Shown here piece after piece: positions 26,601 to 35,726 of a DNA stretch of 64,000 bases. Both the position numbers and the translations under genes were made by a program. The DNA comes from Pseudomonas protegens CHA0 (lineage in GTDB: Bacteria > Pseudomonadota > Gammaproteobacteria > Pseudomonadales > Pseudomonadaceae). The notes beneath the pieces are model-generated. The model did not search any database, was not told the DNA's origin, and saw only the letters and a list, made by a program, of their open reading frames with translations. Where the stretch lies: positions 4,881,501 to 4,945,500 of the forward strand of contig NC_021237.1 of NCBI RefSeq assembly GCF_000397205.1. Reading direction: 5' to 3'. How positions within the stretch are numbered: position 1 is the stretch's first letter; the number at the start of each line of letters is the position of its first letter.

Positions 26601-27734
26601 TCATATCCAATTTAGGTAAAACTGCACCAGCGCCGCAGCAAGATCGGGCTGGGAGCCTTGTTCCAGACACCATTGCTCGGCGTGCGCGGCGACTTCCGGC
26701 CAGTATTGCAGCAGGTTTTTCCAGGGTTCGGCCATCGATGCTTCGCTGTTCCAGGCCTGCCACAGGGCCAGCACTGCAGCCTTGGCCCCCAGGGAAAGGG
26801 TGCGGGTATAGAGGCCGAGAAAAGCTTCGAGCTTGTCCAGGTGGATGTCTTCATCCTGGCGATAGATGTGCCAGAGCATCGGACGCCCGGCCCATTGCGC
26901 CCGAACGAAGGAGTCCTCCCCGCGCACCGCGTTGAAGTCGCAGCACCAGAGCAGCCGGTCGTAATCCTCCTGGCGCACGAAGGGCAACACCTGAACGGTC
27001 AGCGACTGGCGTACCTGGGGACAGCCCGGCGCCAGCGGTTCCTCTCCCAGCCAGCGCTGCACATCGGCCAGCACGCGGCCCTCGGGCACCAGCAGATGAG
27101 TCGGCTGCCCGTCGTCGGCCAGGGCCTGCAACCAACTGGCAACCCCGGCATTTTCGTAGGCGAACAGCGAGATCAAGCGACTGCCGGCAACAGGCGATAC
27201 GCCCAGGGATTTCAGGAAATCCAGCCGGGCCTGGGGCCTGCCCTGGAAATCCCGGCGCTGCTCGAGCAGCCCGGCCTCGCGCAGCAAGCCGCCGGTATCG
27301 GCCTGGAATCCGGGAAAGAAGAAGTACTTCTGCACCCCGCGAAACTTCACGGAAGGCAGGCCATGGCACCCGCCGACCCAGTCCTCGGCGCTCAGGTAGT
27401 CCAGGTTCAGCCACAGTGGCGCACGCGCACGGTCGGCCATGGCGTCCATGTAGGCGTGGGGCAACTGGCAGGCGAAAGCCGCGATCACCACATCGGCCGC
27501 CGCCTCGTCCGGCCACTGGACGGGCCAGTGCCGCACCTGGACGCCATCCTGAATCTGGCTGGCCTTTTGGCTATCGATCTGCGGGCAGATCTTTTCGAAA
27601 GCGCGCAAATCATCGACCCACAGGCGCACCACACATTGATGCTCGGCCACCAGTTGCCGGGCCAGGCGCCAGGTCACGCCGATGTCGCCGTAGTTGTCGA
27701 CCACGCTGCAGAAAATATCCCAGGAGGCTTTCAT
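26601..27734 (-). CDS. earP: EF-P arginine rhamnosyltransferase EarP
   Basis: A 377-residue GT-B inverting glycosyltransferase that transfers rhamnose from dTDP-rhamnose to Arg32 of EF-P. Typical features are the N-terminal SVVDNYGDIGVTWRLARQL, with the catalytic aspartates near residues 13-17, and the C-terminal nucleotide-sugar site FNAVRGEDSFVRAQWAGRP. The start at 27734 has GGGGAGTGGA upstream; a 21-residue extension is unsupported. It precedes efp. Confidence 0.96.
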   Translation of the reverse strand: MKASWDIFCSVVDNYGDIGVTWRLARQLVAEHQCVVRLWVDDLRAFEKICPQIDSQKASQIQDGVQVRHWPVQWPDEAAADVVIAAFACQLPHAYMDAMADRARAPLWLNLDYLSAEDWVGGCHGLPSVKFRGVQKYFFFPGFQADTGGLLREAGLLEQRRDFQGRPQARLDFLKSLGVSPVAGSRLISLFAYENAGVASWLQALADDGQPTHLLVPEGRVLADVQRWLGEEPLAPGCPQVRQSLTVQVLPFVRQEDYDRLLWCCDFNAVRGEDSFVRAQWAGRPMLWHIYRQDEDIHLDKLEAFLGLYTRTLSLGAKAAVLALWQAWNSEASMAEPWKNLLQYWPEVAAHAEQWCLEQGSQPDLAAALVQFYLNWI

Positions 27735-27857
27735 TCCACTCCCCGATTGGCAAAGGCACCGATTGTCCGCATAAATGCTCCTGCGCAGAAGAGCCAACCG
27801 CGATTATCTTCGTGCGACAATCGGCCCTTGCCCAACACCGCCCGCCAGGAGGCAGCC

Positions 27858-28256
27858 ATGTCCCATCGTCCCACCGCACGTCGCTCCTTGCGCATCAGTT
27901 TCAACTTCTTGGCGCTCACCGCCAGCATTGCCCTGGGCCTGTGGCTGGGTTTCCTGGCGATCGCCCTGACCTGCTGGCTGGCCTCGCACTACCTTTTCAG
28001 CCAGCAATTGGCTCCGGTCGCACAAGCGGTGCAGCAGTTGGCAAAACCACCGGTGGCCGCGCCACCTGAGCCACAGAACCGAATGTTCGAGCAGTACCAG
28101 GAAAACCTGCGCAAGAACGAGGAACTGCAATCCCTGGACAACGCCCGCAGCAACCTGCGCAACCTGTCCAACCCCAAATGCCAGTTCTGGTTGCAGCAGG
28201 ACCAGACCGCGCCGAGCGAAAAAAGCCGGGCCAACGTCCTGCAATTCTGTAATTGA
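27858..28256 (+). CDS. Small single-pass membrane protein, unknown
   Basis: A 132-residue protein: a basic N-terminus, a hydrophobic stretch (FLALTASIALGLWLGFLAIALTCWLASHYLF, residues ~17-47, long enough for one or two passes), a proline-rich linker and a soluble, glutamine/asparagine-rich tail ending in two separated cysteines (KCQFW, LQFCN). The start follows CAGGAGGCAGCC. Divergent from earP. The next gene begins two bases after its TGA, so they form an operon with a Gre-like factor. I do not recognise a family. Confidence 0.75.
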   Translation: MSHRPTARRSLRISFNFLALTASIALGLWLGFLAIALTCWLASHYLFSQQLAPVAQAVQQLAKPPVAAPPEPQNRMFEQYQENLRKNEELQSLDNARSNLRNLSNPKCQFWLQQDQTAPSEKSRANVLQFCN

Positions 28257-28258
28257 CC

Positions 28259-28741
28259 ATGAATAAACAGTCCGTCTGCCAACTGATTCTGCAACAGCTC
28301 CGGGACGACCTGGAGGTCGCGGTGCGAGCGGCACAAACCGCTTACGAAACCGCCACCCACGAAGAAAATATCGCCGAGAACAAGTACGACACCCTGGGGC
28401 TGGAAGCTTCCTACCTGGCCGCCGGCCAGGCTCGACGGGTCGAGGAAATCCGCCAGGCCCTGGGCCTCTGGCAGAACCTGAGCCTGCGCCCTCATGACCC
28501 GCAGAAGGGGATTCAGATCGGTGCGCTGTTGGGGCTGGAAGATGAAAACGGCCACGAACAGTGGCTGTTTCTCGGCCCGGATGGCGCGGGCCTGAAGGTC
28601 TACGTAGTGGGGCAACTGGTGACCGTCATCACCCCCCGCTCGCCCCTGGGCAACAGCCTGCTGGGCAAGTTCGAGGACGATGAGGTGGAGATCGTGGTGG
28701 CGGGCGCCCGGCAACAGTTCACTGTCACCGAGGTCCGCTAG
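28259..28741 (+). CDS. GreA/GreB-like transcription factor
   Basis: A 160-residue protein with the Gre architecture: an N-terminal coiled coil (residues ~5-75) and a C-terminal FKBP-like domain (VVGQLVTVITPRSPLGNSLLGKFEDDEVEI), where SPLGNSLLGKFEDDEV matches the SPxARALxGKxxGDEV motif of GreA/GreB. The acidic tip is not clearly kept, so RNA-cleavage stimulation is uncertain; it may bind RNA polymerase or act as Rnk does. It sits two bases downstream of the membrane protein and is convergent to cysB. True greB is at 41.0 kb. Confidence 0.75.
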   Translation: MNKQSVCQLILQQLRDDLEVAVRAAQTAYETATHEENIAENKYDTLGLEASYLAAGQARRVEEIRQALGLWQNLSLRPHDPQKGIQIGALLGLEDENGHEQWLFLGPDGAGLKVYVVGQLVTVITPRSPLGNSLLGKFEDDEVEIVVAGARQQFTVTEVR

Positions 28742-28753
28742 GCAGGCTGGGGA

Positions 28754-29737
<984 letters not shown>

Positions 29738-29839
29738 TCAAAGCAGGTAGACGCCACGGGTATCAGCGACGGTATATAACTATATTAATGGTCAGGAGAA
29801 TAAATCTAGAACTTTTATTCAGAATTTTCCATTCCATCC

Positions 29840-30340
29840 TCAGGTATCGCCCTGACGTCGACGCTGCACCAGAGGCACCAGGTAAACCGGGACTTTGGCC
29901 AGTTGCAGAACTCGCGTTGCGGTACGCCCCAAAGGCGTTTGCGCCCCCACCCCATGGCTGTGACTTCCTACGATCAGCAAATCCACAGAGAGTTTCCCCG
30001 CCTGCTCCAGAATCACCTGGGACGGGTCCCCCTGAAGCACCCGCACCGACTGGATCAAGGTCAGGTCCTGCATCCCCTCCCCCAGTTCCTCGCGAAAACT
30101 GTCCAGCACCCGTTGCTCTATATTGGCCATCACTGTATTCAGGCCCTGGCGGTGAAACTCATTCAACGACTGCTCATCCAGGTAGCTCTGCAACACTGAT
30201 TCGGCGAACAGGCCCATGGGCTCCACGGCGTGCACTACATGTAAGTCGGCATTGAACGTTCGAGCCAGCTCCAGGGCATGTTGCATCACAAAGGGCGCAT
30301 ACAGACCGAGGTCAGTGGCATACAGCATCGAACGAATCAT
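29840..30340 (-). CDS. Universal stress protein (UspA family)
   Basis: A 166-residue single UspA domain with the ATP-binding motif GSHSHGVGAQTPLGRTATRVL (G-2x-G-9x-G-S/T) near the C-terminus and the N-terminal strand RSMLYATDLG. Cytoplasmic, stress-related. Upstream of and on the same strand as cysB, separated by 111 bp. Confidence 0.92.
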   Translation of the reverse strand: MIRSMLYATDLGLYAPFVMQHALELARTFNADLHVVHAVEPMGLFAESVLQSYLDEQSLNEFHRQGLNTVMANIEQRVLDSFREELGEGMQDLTLIQSVRVLQGDPSQVILEQAGKLSVDLLIVGSHSHGVGAQTPLGRTATRVLQLAKVPVYLVPLVQRRRQGDT

Positions 30341-30435
30341 ATGACCTCCTCAACTGCCAAGATGGCGGAGATTGATTCAGCTTAGCAGTGCCTGGAACTG
30401 TGGGAGGTCCGAGGAAAAACCACGGATTTTAGGAT

Positions 30436-31341
30436 TCAAGCCTTGGTTTCGTTGCTTACGCCGTGCGGCACGTGACCGGTGGCGACCACTTCGCGAGCCA
30501 GCTCGCAGTGACCGGCCTGGTCGTCGAAGAACACGTCGGCTGCAAAGGCTTCGAGGAAGGCGGCTTTTTCCAGCCCGCCAAGGAACAGCGATTCGTCCAG
30601 GCGGATGTTCCACTCGCGCAAAGTGCGGATTACCCGCTCATGGGCCGGCGCGGAACGGGCTGTCACCAAGGCGGTACGGATCGGACTGGCCTCATCGGAA
30701 AACTCTCCCTGCAGCAGATTGAGTGCCGCCAGGAACCCCTTGAACGGCCCGCCCGGCAACGGTTCTCGTGCCGACTGCCGCTCACTGGCCTGGAATGCCT
30801 CCAGGCCGCCGGACTGGTAGATACGCTCCGAGTCATCGGAAAACAGCACCGCATCACCGTCGAACGCGATGCGCAGTTCGCCATTTTCAGCGCGCCGGGT
30901 GCCGCCGGACAGAATGGTTGCCGCAGCAAAGCCGGCCTCTAGTGCACTGCGCACATCATCGGCATGGGTGGAGAGAAACAGGTCGCTGCCAAAGGCCGCC
31001 AGATAGGGATAAGGGCTGCGCCCGCCGACGAAGGCTGCTCGGGAAATGCCCAGGCCGTAGTGCTCGATCGAGTTGAACACACGCAACCCGGTGTCGGCAC
31101 TGTTGCGCGAGACCAGCACCACCTCGACCCGGGCTCGGCCCAGGCTGGCATTGAGGCTGAGGAGTTTCTTGACCAGAGGGAAGGCATCACCGGGCTCGAG
31201 GACTTCCTCTTCATGTTCGATCTGGTACTGCCGATAGGCTTCGACCCCCTGGGCCAGATAGACCTTGTGGCTGTCGCCCAGGTCGAACAGCGCCCGCGAC
31301 GAGATCGCCACCACCAGCTTGCCATCCAGGCCCTTTGCCAT
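30436..31341 (-). CDS. Cytosolic-type 5'-nucleotidase
   Basis: A 301-residue protein of the 5'-nucleotidase family (NT5C1-like), expected to dephosphorylate nucleoside monophosphates in the cytoplasm. HAD-like elements are SSRALFDLGDS near the N-terminus, RIAFDGDAVLFSDDSE in the middle and ADVFFDDQAGHCE near the end. It follows panE by 31 bp in the same direction, forming a likely three-gene unit with the thioredoxin-like gene. Confidence 0.88.
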   Translation of the reverse strand: MAKGLDGKLVVAISSRALFDLGDSHKVYLAQGVEAYRQYQIEHEEEVLEPGDAFPLVKKLLSLNASLGRARVEVVLVSRNSADTGLRVFNSIEHYGLGISRAAFVGGRSPYPYLAAFGSDLFLSTHADDVRSALEAGFAAATILSGGTRRAENGELRIAFDGDAVLFSDDSERIYQSGGLEAFQASERQSAREPLPGGPFKGFLAALNLLQGEFSDEASPIRTALVTARSAPAHERVIRTLREWNIRLDESLFLGGLEKAAFLEAFAADVFFDDQAGHCELAREVVATGHVPHGVSNETKA

Positions 31342-31372
31342 ATTTCATCCCCTTAAAGGTAATAAGCCCAAC

Positions 31373-32329
31373 TCAGGCGTGGTGCCGGTCGATGAAACTC
31401 AAGGCCTGGTACAACGCCTGGATCTTCGGCAGCTCACAACCTGCGGCCCGCGCTGCCGCCAAGGGTGCAGCATAGATAGCTGCCAGCTCCAGAGGACGCT
31501 GGTGCAGGAAATCATGGTACATGCTGGGCCAGTAATCCGGCATGTGTTCGGTGGACTTGAACAGTTGCTGCGCATAGGCCGCGGGGATGACATGCCCGCA
31601 AGCCGCCGCCCCCTGCAGTACTTCCTGCATCAGGTCCTGGATCAGCTCGCGGCTGGCGGGGTCGGCCATCAGTGGCGTGGTACTGGCTCGGAGCAGAACC
31701 GACAGGCCGTTATACGGGACATTCCACACCAGCTTCTGCCAGCGCGCCTGCTGCAGGTTGCCCATGGCCTGGGAATCGAGCCCCGCCTCGCGAAACAGCG
31801 CGGCGCCCTCCTCGACTATCGCCTGGCTCAGGGTCGCATCGGCACTGGCCGGGCCACTGTGGTAACCCAGGTTTACCGCGCCAAGCGCCTGGTGCTCGAT
31901 CTGCCCGGGCCCGGCGCGGTGCACACAGATAAAGCACAAGCCGCCCAGAAGATGCAGCGAATCGGGAAGCACCGCGCGCAGGTCGTCTTCGACATCCAGC
32001 CCATTCTGCAGCACCAGAACCTTGGCATCGGTGGCCGCGGCCTGAATGATCGCCGGCGCCAGATCAAGGTTGCTGGTGGTCTTGGCGCCCACCAGCAGCC
32101 AGTCGCAAGGCGGCATCTGTTCGGCATTGGCGTAGGCCTGCGCCGGCTTCAACGTCAGCTTGCCGTGCTGGCTGCTATTGACTTGCAGCCCATGCTCGAG
32201 CACTGCCGGATATTCGCTGCGCAATAAAAAGTGCACGTCGAAACCGGCACGTGCCAGCATCACCCCGTAAAAACCTCCGATCGCTCCGGTCCCGATAATG
32301 CCTACACGCGGTTTACGGCCTGCACCCAT
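31373..32329 (-). CDS. panE: 2-dehydropantoate 2-reductase
   Basis: A 318-residue NADP-dependent ketopantoate reductase-family enzyme (pantothenate synthesis). The Rossmann loop is VGIIGTGAIGGFYGVMLARAG; the catalytic lysine lies in WQKLVWNVPYNGLSVLL. The ATG at 32329 overlaps by one base the TGA of the thioredoxin-like gene (TGATG), implying coupled translation. Paralogues are common in Pseudomonas, so the main pantothenate enzyme may be elsewhere. Confidence 0.88.
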   Translation of the reverse strand: MGAGRKPRVGIIGTGAIGGFYGVMLARAGFDVHFLLRSEYPAVLEHGLQVNSSQHGKLTLKPAQAYANAEQMPPCDWLLVGAKTTSNLDLAPAIIQAAATDAKVLVLQNGLDVEDDLRAVLPDSLHLLGGLCFICVHRAGPGQIEHQALGAVNLGYHSGPASADATLSQAIVEEGAALFREAGLDSQAMGNLQQARWQKLVWNVPYNGLSVLLRASTTPLMADPASRELIQDLMQEVLQGAAACGHVIPAAYAQQLFKSTEHMPDYWPSMYHDFLHQRPLELAAIYAAPLAAARAAGCELPKIQALYQALSFIDRHHA

Positions 32330-32715
32330 CAAGGCAACTCCTCTGGTATTCGATTAAGCGCCTGACGCAGGCTCTCGCTGAGATCCTGCTGCGTCAGGCG
32401 CGACTGTAGCGCTCCATGAAACTCACCGTCGCGGACCACGAACAAAGCCGGCAAGTGGAACACCTGATAGCGCTGAACCGCACCGCCATTATCGCCCGCA
32501 TCGACCCAGCAAAGACGGTCGATGGGTAGCTCCAACTCCGGCAGCCGCGCCCGGGCCCAACGGCAACTGGAACAGCCGACACTGGTGAAAACAACCAGGG
32601 AAACGCCGCCCAGGCCCAGTAATTGCTGGTCGATATCGAAATCGGTCAGTTCCAATTCGAGCACTATACTGGGGGAAACAATGTCAAATGGACGACACTC
32701 GGAGTCTGCGGTCAT
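32329..32715 (-). CDS. Thioredoxin-family protein
   Basis: A 128-residue thioredoxin-fold protein with active site VGCSSCRWAR (CSSC, not the classical CGPC) and the cis-Pro region YQVFHLPALFVV. No signal peptide, so cytoplasmic. The first ATG (32715) is read across the start of the divergent PilZ gene, giving a 35-bp overlap of the two 5' ends; a GTG about 22 codons later is an alternative. First gene of the unit with panE and the nucleotidase. Confidence 0.75.
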   Translation of the reverse strand: MTADSECRPFDIVSPSIVLELELTDFDIDQQLLGLGGVSLVVFTSVGCSSCRWARARLPELELPIDRLCWVDAGDNGGAVQRYQVFHLPALFVVRDGEFHGALQSRLTQQDLSESLRQALNRIPEELP

Positions 32716-33148
32716 GGGACGTTTTCTGCCTCATCCTGATGATGTTCCGGTTGAACTGACCTTGCGCAAGCACGCCTGTATTTCACGCCAGCGGTTGCAC
32801 ACTATCAGCCTCGGTGGCATGGCGTGCAATTACCACCGTGCCTGGCGCCGCGGTACCGCGCTGGAGGTGTACATGCCAACGTTGGGGGATAACGCCCGTT
32901 ACAACGGCTATGTCGCCTGGTGCCTGAAACGCAAGCGTGGCTACCTGGTGGGCATCGCTTTCGTCGACGAACAAACGCTGTTCGGCGCGCGCATGGGTGA
33001 GCAGGTGTGCCAGATCGCCCGCTACTGTCGCCTGCATGAACCTCAGAGCGAACAGCAATGCATTGAGGCGCTGGCGCTGGATTGGGTCGAGCAGCACGCA
33101 GAAGACTATTCCGAAGACCGTGTGCACCAGGCTTTTGTGCAGCCATAG
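32681..33148 (+). CDS. PilZ-domain protein
   Basis: A 155-residue protein with PilZ features: RQRLHTISLGGMAC (the xSxGG turn), ALEVYMP and GYVAWCLKRKRGYLVGIAF. PilZ domains commonly bind cyclic di-GMP, but the N-terminal Arg motif (RKHACISRQR) is only approximate, so binding is uncertain. The start at 32681 follows GGGGGAAACA; Met at 32714 (MGRFLPHPDD) is an alternative that would reduce overlap with the divergent thioredoxin gene. Confidence 0.78.
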   Translation: MSNGRHSESAVMGRFLPHPDDVPVELTLRKHACISRQRLHTISLGGMACNYHRAWRRGTALEVYMPTLGDNARYNGYVAWCLKRKRGYLVGIAFVDEQTLFGARMGEQVCQIARYCRLHEPQSEQQCIEALALDWVEQHAEDYSEDRVHQAFVQP

Positions 33149-33288
33149 CCCAATAAAACCGCCACCTGCCCATTGTAGAGTCACCGGCTAACGCGCTAAG
33201 GTTCCGCTCCCCGACGCGCTCAAATCCGCTGTGCTCCGCCGCGCGGGGATCGCTGGCGGCCGGCACCCGTGACCTGACGAGTAACACG

Positions 33289-34365
33289 ATGGCTGATTTA
33301 CCGATCAACGACCTTAACGTCGCCTCCAACGAGACCCTGATCACCCCTGATCAACTCAAACGAGACATCCCGCTGAGCGACACCGCCTTGCGCACCGTGA
33401 CCAAGGGTCGCGAAGTGATCCGCAATATCCTCGACGGCACTGATCACCGCCTGTTCATCGTCATTGGGCCCTGCTCGATCCACGACATCAAGGCAGCCCA
33501 CGAATACGCCGAGCGGCTCAAGGCACTGGCGGCTGAAGTCTCCGACACCCTGTACCTGGTGATGCGCGTTTATTTCGAGAAACCGCGGACCACCGTCGGC
33601 TGGAAAGGCCTGATCAACGACCCTTACCTGGACGACTCGTTCAAGATCCAGGACGGCCTGCACATTGGTCGCCAATTGCTGCTGGACCTGGCTGAAATGG
33701 GCCTGCCTACTGCCACTGAAGCCCTAGACCCGATCTCCCCGCAATACTTGCAGGACCTGATCAGCTGGTCGGCCATTGGTGCACGTACCACCGAATCCCA
33801 GACTCACCGCGAAATGGCTTCGGGCCTGTCCTCGGCCGTGGGCTTCAAGAACGGCACCGACGGTGGCCTGACTGTGGCAATCAACGCCTTGCAGTCGGTT
33901 TCCAGCCCTCACCGTTTCCTGGGGATCAACCCCCAGGGCGGCGTGTCGATCGTCACCACCAAAGGCAACGCCTACGGCCACGTGGTACTGCGCGGCGGCA
34001 ACGGCAAGCCCAACTATGACTCGGTCAGCGTCGCCGTCTGCGAGCAGGCCCTGAGCAAGGCCAAGATCAAGCCGAACATCATGATCGACTGTAGCCACGC
34101 CAACTCCAACAAGGACCCGGCACTGCAGCCGCTGGTCATGGAAAACGTGGCTAACCAGATCCTCGAGGGCAACCAGTCGATCATCGGCCTGATGGTGGAA
34201 AGTCACTTGAACTGGGGTTGCCAGGCGATTCCGAAGAACCTGTCGGAACTGCAGTACGGCGTATCGATCACCGATGCCTGCATCGACTGGGAAAGTACCG
34301 AGAAGACCCTGCGCGGCATGCACGCCAAGCTCAAGGACGTCTTGCCGAAACGCGATCGCAGCTGA
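33289..34365 (+). CDS. Class I DAHP synthase
   Basis: A 358-residue AroF/G/H-type (class I alpha) DAHP synthase. Hallmarks: FIVIGPCSIHDIKAAHEYAERL, LYLVMRVYFEKPRTTVGWKG, PTATEALDPISPQYL, GARTTESQTHREMASGLSSAVGFKNGTDG and MIDCSHANSNKD. Feedback specificity (Phe, Tyr or Trp) cannot be told by eye. It has its own bidirectional terminator. The class II isozyme at 15.0 kb performs the same reaction. Confidence 0.96.
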   Translation: MADLPINDLNVASNETLITPDQLKRDIPLSDTALRTVTKGREVIRNILDGTDHRLFIVIGPCSIHDIKAAHEYAERLKALAAEVSDTLYLVMRVYFEKPRTTVGWKGLINDPYLDDSFKIQDGLHIGRQLLLDLAEMGLPTATEALDPISPQYLQDLISWSAIGARTTESQTHREMASGLSSAVGFKNGTDGGLTVAINALQSVSSPHRFLGINPQGGVSIVTTKGNAYGHVVLRGGNGKPNYDSVSVAVCEQALSKAKIKPNIMIDCSHANSNKDPALQPLVMENVANQILEGNQSIIGLMVESHLNWGCQAIPKNLSELQYGVSITDACIDWESTEKTLRGMHAKLKDVLPKRDRS

Positions 34366-34382
34366 TCCTTTCCTGCAGACAC

Positions 34383-34411
34383 AAAAACGCCGGGCCAAGC
34401 CCGGCGTTTTT
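34383..34411. terminator. Bidirectional terminator after class I DAHP synthase
   Basis: AAAAACGCCGGGC and GCCCGGCGTTTTT pair perfectly (13 bp) around CAA; the convergent GNAT gene ends 15 bp further. Confidence 0.94.
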
Positions 34412-34425
34412 CATGGTCGCCCCGG

Positions 34426-34707
34426 TCAGAGCTTTGCTGCGTGACGCTGATGACGCTCCATATAGCGCTCTACGTACGAGCAGGACGGAATCACTGTGTA
34501 GCCCATGCGTTCGGCGTACTCCAGCGCCTGCTCGGTCAGCGCCGCGGCAATACCGCGCCCACGCAGTGCGTTGGGCACGAAAGTGCGATAGATATCCAGG
34601 GTCTGCTTACCCAGGTCCATATAGGTCAGGTAGGCACGATGACCGTCCACATTGGTCTCGAACTGATGACCAGCCTGGTCATGGTGGATGGACAACGCCT
34701 CGCTCAT
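34426..34707 (-). CDS. Small GNAT-like acetyltransferase
   Basis: A 93-residue protein of the short YjdJ-type GNAT group, with the acetyl-CoA loop PNALRGRGIAAALTEQALEYA and the end PSCSYVERYMERH. Start MSEALSIHHD at 34707 follows AAGGAGTAGTG; a 22-residue extension is unsupported. Substrate unknown. Confidence 0.85.
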   Translation of the reverse strand: MSEALSIHHDQAGHQFETNVDGHRAYLTYMDLGKQTLDIYRTFVPNALRGRGIAAALTEQALEYAERMGYTVIPSCSYVERYMERHQRHAAKL

Positions 34708-35348
34708 CACTACTCCTTGCGGGTCTGGAATGCTGACCCCTACCTTACCGATGTTTTTCCGGCGAAGGAACAACTTACGCCACCTCGTGCCTGTCGGCCG
34801 CCCGTAGAAGCTCTCGCTCTTGCGCCATCAGCACGTTACAAAATATAGGCGCCATTGGCACAAATGCTCAAGCCACACTCGTCACAGATCGGCGCAAAAC
34901 CTTGTTGAGGCTGAGTACGAGCCTTAGTCGGGATCGATACCTAAACGTCTTGAGACGGTACATCGCCGGATGCTGAAACATAAGACGAGCGACGCCTCTT
35001 AAAGTCACCCACAAGATGCTTAAACATAGGTTCAGGGCTGAACAAATTCTGAAGAAAAGTGCAGTCGACACAATATAGACCGACTTTAGCCTAGGCTCTG
35101 AAACAGCGCCCGGAAACTCCGATAACGATGCTGGCAAACAAGCAGCATTCGGCCCCGGAGCTTCGCCGCTGAATATTTTTTATACAACCCGCTAAAAAGT
35201 TGCTCGAAAAAGAAACAGCGCCTAGAATTTTTTTTGCTTCTTGCGCTACGTCAGTTTACTTACTACAAGTAATGGGTAGTATGTACGCCGGCTATTTCCT
35301 CACTCTGAGGTGATAGCTACTAATAGAAAGTCCTTGAAGGGGAACACG
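34708..35348. other. 641-bp gap upstream of oprI; no gene seen
   Basis: From ~34840 this gap is distinctly AT-rich. It has a promoter-like pair on the plus strand (TTGCGC 34820-34825, 18 bp, TATAGG 34844-34849) and a terminator-like element near 35147-35185 (7-bp imperfect stem ATTCGGC/GCTGAAT then ATATTTTTTAT), which would bracket an RNA of ~330 nt. The rest is the oprI promoter and leader. A minus-strand ORF of 89 codons lacks coding character. Confidence 0.35.
35241..35269 (+). promoter_or_regulatory. Predicted oprI promoter
   Basis: TTGCGC (35241-35246), exactly 17 bp, TACAAG (35264-35269), about 80 bp upstream of oprI. A second possible -10 (TAGTAT) lies just downstream. Confidence 0.5.
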
Positions 35349-35600
35349 ATGAACAACGTTCTGAAATTCTCTGCTCTGGCTCTGGCCGCAGTTCTGGCTA
35401 CCGGTTGCAGCAGCGTATCCAAAGAAACCGAAGCTCGTCTGACTGCTACTGAAGACGCAGCAGCTCGTGCTCAGGCTCGTGCAGACGAAGCCTATCGTAA
35501 AGCTGATGAAGCTCTGGCTGCTGCTCAAAAAGCACAACAGACTGCTGACGAAGCTAACGAGCGCGCTCTGCGTATGCTGGAAAAAGCTAGCCGCAAGTAA
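35349..35600 (+). CDS. oprI: Major outer-membrane lipoprotein OprI
   Basis: An 83-residue Lpp-like lipoprotein. The signal peptide ends at the lipobox LATGC (Cys20), the mature part is an alanine-rich coiled coil ([31 protein letters not shown]) and the C-terminal Lys (KASRK) can be linked to peptidoglycan. Codon use is strongly biased, as expected for one of the most abundant cell proteins. AAGGGGAACACG precedes the ATG, and a strong terminator follows. Confidence 0.97.
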   Translation: MNNVLKFSALALAAVLATGCSSVSKETEARLTATEDAAARAQARADEAYRKADEALAAAQKAQQTADEANERALRMLEKASRK

Positions 35601-35622
35601 TAGTCCCTCGGGATTGTTATCG

Positions 35623-35652
35623 AGCCGATCCATTTTTTGGATCGGCTTTTTT
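35623..35652 (+). terminator. oprI terminator
   Basis: AGCCGATCCA and TGGATCGGCT form a 10-bp stem around TTTTT, followed by TTTTTTA, 22 bases after the stop. Confidence 0.93.
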
Positions 35653-35675
35653 ATTGCCCGGAGTTCTTCACCGGC

Positions 35676-35714
35676 AATAAAAAACCCGCCGCTACCAGCA
35701 GGTATCGGCGGGTT
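35676..35714 (-). terminator. Terminator of the L,D-transpeptidase gene
   Basis: On the minus strand AACCCGCCG and CGGCGGGTT enclose a secondary stem (ATACC/GGTAG-like), followed by TTTTTTATT; 12 bp past the stop codon. Confidence 0.85.
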
Positions 35715-35726
35715 GCACTTAAGCGC

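Noticed and set aside
34868..35137. 89-codon minus-strand ORF upstream of oprI
   Set aside because: Basic, no domain, no ribosome site; looks like chance ORF in AT-rich DNA.
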